DNA of 18,219 bases from Bacillota bacterium (GTDB taxonomy: Bacteria; Bacillota; Clostridia; Oscillospirales; Acutalibacteraceae). This document shows, one piece after another, positions 5,702 to 11,413 of the stretch. The stretch spans positions 1 to 18,219 of the forward strand of contig JAEZRH010000138.1 of the NCBI GenBank assembly GCA_023412845.1. Direction: 5' to 3'. A program made the position numbers and the translations under genes. How positions within the stretch are numbered: position 1 is the first letter of the stretch; every line of letters starts with the position of its first letter. Below the pieces are notes generated by a model, which searched no databases, was not told where the DNA came from, and saw only the letters and a list, made by a program, of their open reading frames with translations.

Positions 5702-6331
5702 TCATCCACCTCCCGAAAAACGGCGCGAACGCCTGATGTTGGCCTGCTGAACCGCCGCCGCGAGAAACCCCATCAGCACAAAGCCCGCGAACGGCAGGTC
5801 GCCGCCCGCGCCTACCCCGCCGGGGCCCTGGCCGAACAGGCCGCCCGTCATCCAGAGCCCGCGCAGCGCCGCCACGGCGCAGATCACGCCCGCAAAGCCG
5901 ATGGAGCACCCGGCCGCGTCGGCGGTGACCGCCAACAGAATATGCTCCGGCGCATATTCTTCGGCACGGGAATACAGCACGGAGTTGCAAACCATCAGGC
6001 CCGCCGTCATGCCGAGCCCCGACACGGTCTCCGGCATCAGTGCCTGCGCCGCAGCCGAAGCGGGGAGGTAACAGGCCGCCGTGGCAATCAGAGCCGCTGC
6101 AGGGCGCGCCCACTTTGGAACCAGCATCCCCAGAAGGCACATTAGGATCTGCGACGGGAACGCCGTCAGGACGAACAGGAGCGCAAGCGCCGCCGCGTTT
6201 TTGAGGCCGAATCCACCCGCGGCGACCGGATAGAGGCCGAGCGCCCCCACGAGCACCGGGTTGCGGAAAAACGCGCCGTTGCGGAAGATGGCCCCTGCCT
6301 CGCGCAGGTAAAGCCTTTTATTGCTACTCAT
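5702..6331 (-). CDS. RnfE-like membrane protein lacking the iron-sulfur cysteines
   Basis: This 209-residue protein is the RnfE counterpart: NPVLVGALGLYPVAA (24-38) matches the family NPVLVQLLGLCPLLA, and GLMVCNSVLYSRAEEYA (111-127) matches PLIVTNCIVVGRAEAFA, followed by a conserved C-terminal half (ADAAGCSIGFAG, then ALRGLWMTGGLFG). The first cluster ligand Cys is Tyr34 and the second is Ser117, although Cys115 lies two residues earlier. About six hydrophobic segments are present and a short basic C-terminal tail ends RRSRRFSGGG. It overlaps rnfD' by 8 bp and is followed after 3 bp by rnfA', so the pair is cotranslated. The RnfE identity by homology is strong; loss of electron transfer is inferred from the missing ligands. 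RnfA and RnfE are paralogues, and the RAEEYA motif decides for RnfE. Confidence 0.83.
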   Translation of the reverse strand: MSSNKRLYLREAGAIFRNGAFFRNPVLVGALGLYPVAAGGFGLKNAAALALLFVLTAFPSQILMCLLGMLVPKWARPAAALIATAACYLPASAAAQALMPETVSGLGMTAGLMVCNSVLYSRAEEYAPEHILLAVTADAAGCSIGFAGVICAVAALRGLWMTGGLFGQGPGGVGAGGDLPFAGFVLMGFLAAAVQQANIRRSRRFSGGG

Positions 6332-7304
6332 GAGGCTTCCCCTCCCATCCGTGCAGGCGGCCCACCGCGGACTCCAGCACCGGCGCCGCGGCGTTGGCCA
6401 TCAGCACCGCAAAGGCCGCGCCCTGCTCGTAAGCGCCGAAATGCCGGAAAACCATCAGCACCGCGCCGGCAAAGGCCCCGTACAGACATCTTGCGGAGAA
6501 CGTGCGCGGCGAAGTGACCGGGTCCGTGACCATGAAGACCGAACAGAATAGCAGCGAGCCGGTGAGCAGTTCGTATTTGACGGACGTCACGGGGCTGCAG
6601 GCGATGCGCGGGAAAAACGCCGCGAGCAAGGCGCAGACGGCGAGAAAGCACGCCGTCGTTTCCCACCGTGCGGCGCGCCGTACGAATAGCAGAAGAGCGC
6701 ATGCGCTGATCACCAGCGCGGCCGTGGTTCCGAGCGGGCCCACTGCGGTCCCCCACAGAAGGTCCAGCGGCAGGATATCCGGCTTCAGGCCGCTCTTGAG
6801 CACCGCCGCCGGGGACTGCTCGGTGCGGTACGCCGCATCCGCGAACAACGGCAGGGAAAACGGCTCCGACGCGTCAAGATACGAAAACATCAGCTTCGGC
6901 CAGCAGACTGTCGCAAAAGCAATCCCCGCCGCGGCCGGGTTGAACGGAGAACGGCCGAACCCGCCGAACGGCATCTTCACCGTGAGCACGCCGAACGCAC
7001 AGGCGGCGCAGGGCAGCCAAAGCGGCGCGTTGACCGGCACCAGCATGGCCGTCACAAGGCCCGTGACGGCAAAGGAAGCCTCTCCCACGGAGGGCATGTT
7101 TCCCCGCAGCAGCTCGAAAAGGAGCTCGCACACAAGGCCGGTCAGCACGGAAGCCGCGGCCATGACGAGCGGCCTCGCCCCGAACCGCACGGCCGGGATG
7201 ACGAGCAGGGCGCACAGGGCGAACACCGTCGTCTTCAGCATGGCAGGAACGGATTCCTCCGTGCGCACGAACGGCGGAAGCGCGCTACGCAGTTCCATCC
7301 GCAT
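6324..7304 (-). CDS. RnfD-like membrane protein lacking the FMN-attachment motif
   Basis: RnfD/NqrB is the large membrane subunit that carries covalent FMN on Thr of an SGAT-type motif. The 326-residue product (start taken as ATG 7304, eight bases from AAGGA; a GTG at 7307 and ATG at 7298 are alternatives) has the family blocks: PSVGEASFAVTGLVTAMLVP (71-90), FGGFGRSPFNPAAAGIAF (113-130), LLWGTAVGPLGTTAALVIS (182-200), FMVTDPVTSPRTFSARCLYG (257-276) and YEQGAAFAVLMANAAAPVLE (292-311). Where canonical proteins read [ST]GATPLA, this one reads TEQSPAAVLKSG (161-172), so the Thr and the D-x-x-SGAT flavinylation context are gone. Nine to ten hydrophobic segments are visible. It overlaps rnfC' by about 20 bp and rnfE' by 8 bp. 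No rnfG follows it. Confidence 0.86.
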   Translation of the reverse strand: MRMELRSALPPFVRTEESVPAMLKTTVFALCALLVIPAVRFGARPLVMAAASVLTGLVCELLFELLRGNMPSVGEASFAVTGLVTAMLVPVNAPLWLPCAACAFGVLTVKMPFGGFGRSPFNPAAAGIAFATVCWPKLMFSYLDASEPFSLPLFADAAYRTEQSPAAVLKSGLKPDILPLDLLWGTAVGPLGTTAALVISACALLLFVRRAARWETTACFLAVCALLAAFFPRIACSPVTSVKYELLTGSLLFCSVFMVTDPVTSPRTFSARCLYGAFAGAVLMVFRHFGAYEQGAAFAVLMANAAAPVLESAVGRLHGWEGKPHE

Positions 7305-8319
7305 CACCGTCTTCCTTAAAAGCAGCCGCCCGCCGGACCGCGGCCTCGAGGTCGATTCCGCTGGGGCAGACGATGCCGCACGCGCCGCAGCCGGTGCATG
7401 CGCCGACGTGGAACAGCCGCGCGGGGTCCGGGGCGCCGCTTTCCATCTCGCGCAGCGCGAGCCACGGCAGGATGCCCGCGGGACACGCGCGCTGGCAGCG
7501 CCCGCAGCCGACGCAGGGGAAGGAACGTTCCGCCGGCGGCCTTCGCAGCGCGATCACGCAGCGGGTCGCGGCCGTCACGGGAAGCGAAAGATCGCGGACG
7601 GTCCGCCCCGTCACGGAGGAACCGATCACGACGAGACGCACGTTTTCGTCCGGTTCGGCCACCCTCAGCACGTCACCCACGGGCGTGCCGATCTTCACGC
7701 GGAAGTTGCGCCAGCGGCGGACGCCGTCCCCCGCAACGGTGACGACCGTTTCGCGCTGTGGCCTGCCCCGCCGCACCGCTTCCGCCAGCGCGACGCAGGC
7801 CTGCACGCCCACCCAGACGGGTTTCTCCCCCGCCCCGCGCAGGCGCCGGGCCAGGATGTCCCGCGCCGGATAGAGTTTGCCGGCAACCACGGTGCCTGTG
7901 TCGGGGACCGCCTTCGAAAATCCTGCGGCTTCCCTGCGGGAGAGCACCGCTACGGCGGTCTTTTCCGCGCCGCACGCCTTCGCGGCAAGATTCAGCCCGG
8001 AGGCGGCTTTCGCCGCCTCCGCGCGCAGGACCGCCGTGGCGCCGGAAACGTACGGGTCCTCGTCAAAAGCGCAGACGAGAAGGAATCCCGCGCCGAGCCG
8101 GGCGTAGCGCCTCAGCTTCCCCTCGAGCGGGGCGCCGTCGAACTCGTCCACGATTTTCGCGCGCAGCGCCGCGGAGAGGATATCGGAAGCGCCCGGATTC
8201 TTCTTCAGAGGCGTAAAGGATTTAGGCCCCGGCAGGTCGCCGGGAGCCGGCAAAGATTCGATTCCGTTTTTCAGCGATGCGCTTTTCTGCTGTTCCAGCC
8301 TGACGCCGCGCGGACCCAT
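7285..8319 (-). CDS. RnfC-like protein with two 4Fe-4S motifs but a reduced nucleotide-binding region
   Basis: RnfC is the peripheral subunit that takes electrons to NAD+ through FMN and two 4Fe-4S clusters. This 344-residue protein retains the C-terminal ferredoxin domain with both complete motifs (C269-x2-C272-x2-C275-x3-C279-P and C308-x2-C311-x2-C314-x3-C318-P) and the SLBB segment VTVAGDGVRRWRNFRVKIGT (193-212). It is about 100 residues shorter than usual RnfC. The N-terminal sandwich domain is reduced to SLPAPGDLPGPKSFTPLKKN (22-41), the glycine-rich FMN/NADH loop (GxGGAGFPT) is not found (the aligned stretch reads IVDEFDGAPLEGKL), and the usual AECEPY is FDEDPY (85-90). No membrane segment. 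The start ATG at 8319 is 26 bp after rpe and follows a G-rich Shine-Dalgarno stretch. NADH oxidation is therefore doubtful; electron relay through the clusters remains possible. Confidence 0.85.
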   Translation of the reverse strand: MGPRGVRLEQQKSASLKNGIESLPAPGDLPGPKSFTPLKKNPGASDILSAALRAKIVDEFDGAPLEGKLRRYARLGAGFLLVCAFDEDPYVSGATAVLRAEAAKAASGLNLAAKACGAEKTAVAVLSRREAAGFSKAVPDTGTVVAGKLYPARDILARRLRGAGEKPVWVGVQACVALAEAVRRGRPQRETVVTVAGDGVRRWRNFRVKIGTPVGDVLRVAEPDENVRLVVIGSSVTGRTVRDLSLPVTAATRCVIALRRPPAERSFPCVGCGRCQRACPAGILPWLALREMESGAPDPARLFHVGACTGCGACGIVCPSGIDLEAAVRRAAAFKEDGDADGTA

Positions 8320-8345
8320 CCCACCGCCCCCGTTTGCAGCAAATT

Positions 8346-8993
8346 TCAGTACTCTACCGTGCCGGCCTCTTTCAGGCCGCGGATCGCGCCGCCCATATCC
8401 GGCGCCCCGAAGACCGCGGTCCCGGCGACGCAGACGTCCGCGCCCGCAAGCGCCACCCGGTGGACGGTCTCACGGTTGATGCCTCCGTCCACCTCCACCA
8501 GAACGTCCGGTTTTCTCTCTTTGACCGCCCGGATCTTCGGCAGGGTCTCCTCCATGAATCTCTGCCCCCCGAAGCCCGGTTCCACCGTCATGACAAGGAC
8601 CATATAGAGCTGATCCAGATAAGGGAATATCTTCTCGACCGGCGTGGCCGGTTTGACCGCCATCGCGGGCTTCGCACCGCTTTCGAGGATAGCCCTGACG
8701 GTCTCGCCGGGGTCGGACTGCGCTTCCTCGTGGAATGTGATGATGTCGGCCCCGGCCCGGCGGAATTCCACCAGATAGCGAAGCGGCTCGTCTATCATCA
8801 GGTGCACGTCGAAAGGTTTGTCCGTGTATTGCCGTATCGCGGCGATGATCGGTGCTCCGAACGTCAGGTTCGGCACAAAATGCCCGTCCATCACGTCAAG
8901 GTGAATCCAGTCGGCACCGGAAATGTCCGCCCGGATGATCTCGTTGCTGAGCTTGGAAAAATCGGCTGCCAGTACGGAAGGCGCAATTATCAT
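8346..8993 (-). CDS. rpe: Ribulose-phosphate 3-epimerase
   Basis: Interconverts ribulose 5-phosphate and xylulose 5-phosphate in the pentose phosphate pathway. The 215-residue TIM-barrel protein has all hallmarks: IAPSVLAADFSKL at the start, metal ligands in HLDVMDGHFVPN (His31, Asp33), DVHLMI (His64) and VEVDGGIN (Asp169), the flexible loop VMTVEPGFGGQRF (134-146), and the phosphate-binding end DVCVAGTAVFG (186-196). Asp33 and Asp169 are the acid/base pair in the family. The start ATG has GGAGGAG eight bases upstream and a promoter immediately before it. It leads the operon that continues with the Rnf-like genes; in many Firmicutes rpe instead follows rsgA, so the neighbourhood here is unusual. 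Confidence 0.97.
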   Translation of the reverse strand: MIIAPSVLAADFSKLSNEIIRADISGADWIHLDVMDGHFVPNLTFGAPIIAAIRQYTDKPFDVHLMIDEPLRYLVEFRRAGADIITFHEEAQSDPGETVRAILESGAKPAMAVKPATPVEKIFPYLDQLYMVLVMTVEPGFGGQRFMEETLPKIRAVKERKPDVLVEVDGGINRETVHRVALAGADVCVAGTAVFGAPDMGGAIRGLKEAGTVEY

Positions 8994-9015
8994 AGTTTTA
9001 TCTCCTCCGGTCCCT

Positions 9016-9044
9016 ATTCTACCCTATTCCCTGCCGATTTTCAA
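9016..9044 (-). promoter_or_regulatory. Sigma-A promoter of the rpe-rnf'-nudix'-tdk operon
   Basis: Minus strand -35 TTGAAA (9039-9044), 17-bp spacer, -10 TAGAAT (9016-9021). Transcription would begin near 9009, leaving only about 16 bases before the rpe start codon, just enough for its GGAGGAG. No further promoter of comparable quality was seen in the tight gene junctions downstream to tdk. Confidence 0.8.
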
Positions 9045-9071
9045 CAGCAAATCCCCGCATATGAAAAGAGC

Positions 9072-9097
9072 CCGCCGGAGGGCGGAGCCTCCGGCGG
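9072..9097 (-). terminator. Terminator-like hairpin upstream of the rpe promoter
   Basis: A perfect 10-bp GC-rich stem (CCGCCGGAGG / CCTCCGGCGG) with a 6-base loop; on the minus strand it is followed by GCTCTTTTCAT, a short U-tract. It would end any transcript reading toward rpe. Because the 3D-domain gene already has a terminator at 9285-9313, this second one suggests either a backup or the end of a separate short transcript in between. Confidence 0.65.
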
Positions 9098-9164
9098 ACG
9101 ATCTATGATAAAGCGGTCGAAGATATCTCCCCGCACTTCATTGTATGCGGGCACAGCCCGTTTC

Positions 9165-9225
9165 GCCCCGGCAAGCCCGTGCCTGCACGCAAATTTGCAC
9201 AGCCAATCGGGCGCGTACCCGGGGC
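9165..9225. repeat. Nested inverted repeat centred on GCAAATTTGC
   Basis: Three symmetric blocks share one axis: GCCCCGG (9165-9171) with CCGGGGC (9219-9225), GCCCG (9175-9179) with CGGGC (9208-9212), and a central perfect palindrome GCAAATTTGC (9189-9198). As RNA it would form a long hairpin with internal loops; as DNA it could be an operator. I do not recognise it as a known RNA class. Confidence 0.55.
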
Positions 9226-9284
9226 AACGAGTTAAACAGTGGCGTCACAGACATGGAAAAGGAATTATTTCTGCCCAACAAAAA

Positions 9285-9313
9285 GGCGGGAACAATCCAA
9301 AGACTGTCCCGCC
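9285..9313 (-). terminator. Intrinsic terminator of the G5/3D-domain gene
   Basis: Minus strand stem GGCGGGACA / TG-TTCCCGCC (one bulged base) with a roughly ten-base loop, followed by TTTTTGTT. It lies about 60 bases after the stop codon of the 3D-domain gene. Confidence 0.85.
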
Positions 9314-9374
9314 AAGAAAAGCTATCCTTTTTACCCGCCGGCGGCGGGCCGCGCATGCAGGCTCAGCCTGCCGA

Positions 9375-10775
9375 TCAGTTGAGGACGTACACTTTCATGG
9401 TGCGCGAACCGATCTGCTCGCATCCGCTGTACGTGTCATAGTACAGGTCCGCAAGGATCCTGTTGCCCATCGCCGCGCCGCCCGTGTCGGCCGCCACCGC
9501 GTATCCGTAGACGATCTTGCCGTTTGGCGAGGCGATATAAAGGCGCGTTCCATACGGGATGATCTTCGGATTGACCGCCACGAGCCCATACGCGGCCGCG
9601 CGGCCCGTAGAAGTGGTGCCGCCGCCCGTATAGGCGGTGCAGCGGCCCGTCAGCACTTTCCGGTAGCTGACGGTATTGCCGTCTTGGTCGACAAAGGTTC
9701 CGGCCTCGCCGACCGTAGCCGCGCCTTCCACGTAGCTTTTCGTTCCAAGCAGCACGACCTGATTGACCGGCTGCGCCGTTACCGTAGAACTTACCACCGC
9801 GCTCTCGGCGGGCGCTCCGTCGCAGAGCTTCTGTCTTGAAACAATCGTCCTCACGCCGTTTTGTCCGGCAGTCTGCTGTTTTCTGACGCCCACCGTCAGA
9901 CTGGAGTCTTTCTGGATCACCGTCTGGAAGGGGACCGCCTGGGTCGTGGTCACGTCCCGATAAGACACGCGCGCCACTTTGATGTTCATTCCCTCCGTGA
10001 CGTTTGCGCCGGCCTGCACGCTCGTGGTATCGTTGGTGCCGACCGTCACGCCCGCCTGAGCGAGCGCCTGCGAAACCGTACCTTCGTTCACCTGGACCGC
10101 GGACGTTGTTCCGTCGGCCGCAATGGTAATGTTCATCCTGCGCAGCAGCCTGACACTCATGCCGTCCAGGACCGGGGTCTGGGCCGGAGGCGTAACAGTG
10201 TCGTTCTCATCCGGAACAACGTGTGCCTGTGACAGCGCATCGAGCGCCGTATCGCCGTAATGGAGCCGCACGGCGGTGCTGCGTCCATCCGCCGTCACGG
10301 TCACGTGCTTTGCGGTCCGCACCGTGATTGTGACGGTGCCGGATTCCGACTGCCTGCGCGTCACCAAATCTTCCGAAGACGGTACAACGCCAGCAAGGGA
10401 AAGGATTTCGTCCGTGCTGTCGGAAACGATCTCGACCCTGGGCTTCTCCACGCCGTCGACCGTGATGTCGGCCCACCGCGCGGAGGCCATGACCGTCGCC
10501 ACCGAGCCGGCCGTAACGGCGACCATCAGAACACAGGAAACCGTCCAGCGCAGAATCTGTGCGCGCTGTTCCTGTTCCAGCTCGCGGAACGCGCGCAGCC
10601 GGTCTTTTAAAAATCCGGCCATCGCGCCGGGAGTACGCGGCATGCCCTCCGCCAGAGCGGATATGCGTCCGGGAAGCTTCCCCGCGGTCCGGCGCAGCCG
10701 GAGCCATAATCCGGAGACAAATTCTCCGAAACCATTCATCAGCCCGTTGAGGCGGATTTTTCTCAAAAACTGCAA
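9375..10775 (-). CDS. Secreted/anchored cell-wall protein with DUF348, G5 and 3D domains (YabE/RpfB-like)
   Basis: A 466-residue protein of the YabE/resuscitation-factor-like class, thought to remodel peptidoglycan outside the cell. A cytoplasmic basic N-terminus (1-76) is followed by one membrane segment (about 77-96), then ubiquitin-like DUF348 repeats (about 105-150, 155-210 and 214-268), a G5 domain (about 268-345, starting VSYRDVTTTQAVPFQT) and a C-terminal 3D domain (377-466: CTAYTGGGTTSTG, AVNPKIIPYGTRLYI, AADTGG, ADLYYDT). Of the three Asp that name the 3D domain, the second (Asp430) and third (Asp443) are present but the first is Asn402, a substitution I believe is common in clostridial homologues. 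The start is a TTG at 10775 with AAAGGTGA five bases upstream. The long cytoplasmic N-terminus is unusual. Monocistronic, with its own promoter and terminator. Confidence 0.93.
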   Translation of the reverse strand: MQFLRKIRLNGLMNGFGEFVSGLWLRLRRTAGKLPGRISALAEGMPRTPGAMAGFLKDRLRAFRELEQEQRAQILRWTVSCVLMVAVTAGSVATVMASARWADITVDGVEKPRVEIVSDSTDEILSLAGVVPSSEDLVTRRQSESGTVTITVRTAKHVTVTADGRSTAVRLHYGDTALDALSQAHVVPDENDTVTPPAQTPVLDGMSVRLLRRMNITIAADGTTSAVQVNEGTVSQALAQAGVTVGTNDTTSVQAGANVTEGMNIKVARVSYRDVTTTQAVPFQTVIQKDSSLTVGVRKQQTAGQNGVRTIVSRQKLCDGAPAESAVVSSTVTAQPVNQVVLLGTKSYVEGAATVGEAGTFVDQDGNTVSYRKVLTGRCTAYTGGGTTSTGRAAAYGLVAVNPKIIPYGTRLYIASPNGKIVYGYAVAADTGGAAMGNRILADLYYDTYSGCEQIGSRTMKVYVLN

Positions 10776-10871
10776 TCAATTCACCTTTTTTCCTAGGTCT
10801 TTGGCGGTTTTCAGGGTAACTTCCGCCACTTTAGAAAGGCCTGTGATAGAGGAGCCGTATTGATGCGAGTT

Positions 10872-10900
10872 ATTATATCCACCGAATGCCCAGATGTCAA
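10872..10900 (-). promoter_or_regulatory. Perfect-consensus sigma-A promoter of the G5/3D-domain gene
   Basis: Minus strand -35 TTGACA (10895-10900), 17-bp spacer, -10 TATAAT (10872-10877): an exact match to consensus. The predicted start near 10865 gives a leader of about 90 bases that includes a hairpin (10802-10828, TGGCGG / CCGCCA with a 15-base loop) ending about 15 bases before the Shine-Dalgarno sequence. Confidence 0.9.
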
Positions 10901-11318
10901 ATGATCTTAAAGATATAATTTATGCAAGTTGCACAACTCATTTTGCGCAATATTTCCGCCCCGATATTTATTTACCCCGTTTCCGGCACATTTTACCTTT
11001 TCTCTGCGGGTGACCGCACCCCTGTTTCTGTGCAAATTGCAAGAAAATAGGTGGTTACAATCTTGTTACAACTGTTACACGTCTGTTTTTATTTGTTTTC
11101 GACAGCTTTTTCCATTCATATTTTATTCATAGGAAGCCGGCAGGCCCTGCCGCTGCTGACTTTTTGCTGGGCGTGGTTTTTTCCTGGCGAAAGTAAAAAA
11201 TTTTTGGGGATTTCCCTCGCCGGTTCTGTAGATTTTTTTTGAAAAAGCCGGTTTTATTTTCGTAAAGAAATGATTTGATCCAAATTTTTATTTCTCAACA
11301 GATAAATAGAAGCAAAAG

Positions 11319-11346
11319 AAAACGGCGGTTTTTTCTCCGCCGTTTT
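11319..11346 (-). terminator. Terminator of the sensor/MglB operon
   Basis: Perfect 10-bp stem AAAACGGCGG / CCGCCGTTTT with an 8-base loop; the minus-strand tail continues CTTTTGC, giving TTTTCTTTT. It lies about 70 bases beyond the stop of the MglB-like gene. A-rich bases on the other side also make it usable on the plus strand. Confidence 0.85.
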
Positions 11347-11413
11347 GTACTATATATAGTAATAGAAAAAGAGGGGTCCGACCGCCCAAAAAGGCCCCGC
11401 CCGCTATGCTTCT

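Larger units (their letters stand above)
8994..9374. other. Intergenic region between the 3D-domain gene and rpe
   Basis: No gene is supported in these 381 bases. Reading the minus strand, it holds the terminator of the upstream 3D-domain gene (9285-9313), then about 185 bases with a nested inverted repeat (9165-9225), a second terminator-like hairpin (9072-9097) and the rpe promoter (9016-9044). The short open frames here lack ribosome binding sites and family resemblance. Confidence 0.7.
10776..11413. other. Long AT-rich intergenic region, no gene recognised
   Basis: These 638 bases hold the leader and promoter of the 3D-domain gene (to 10900) and the terminator of the MglB-like gene (11319-11346). 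Between them about 400 bases are markedly AT-rich compared with the window and contain a short palindrome AGTTGCACAACT (10926-10937) and spaced GTTACA repeats (11054-11079). The open frames here have no ribosome binding site or recognisable product. Confidence 0.7.

Noticed and set aside
5117..8319. Calling the Rnf-like genes a standard Rnf ferredoxin:NAD+ oxidoreductase
   Set aside because: rnfG and rnfB are absent here and the cofactor-binding residues of D, E and A and the NADH loop of C are missing, so that function is not supported.
9098..9284. 6S RNA, SRP RNA or a c-di-GMP/c-di-AMP riboswitch in the gap before rpe
   Set aside because: I could not find the conserved motifs or end-to-end pairing of any of these classes; only an unassigned inverted-repeat structure is supported.
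9138..9441. Short open frames on both strands in the gap before rpe
   Set aside because: No Shine-Dalgarno, low-complexity composition, and overlap with a terminator and the end of the 3D-domain gene.
11347..11413. A second terminator between mglB and 11346 (GGGG / CCCC followed by Ts)
   Set aside because: Only four base pairs with a long loop; the 10-bp hairpin at 11319-11346 is sufficient.
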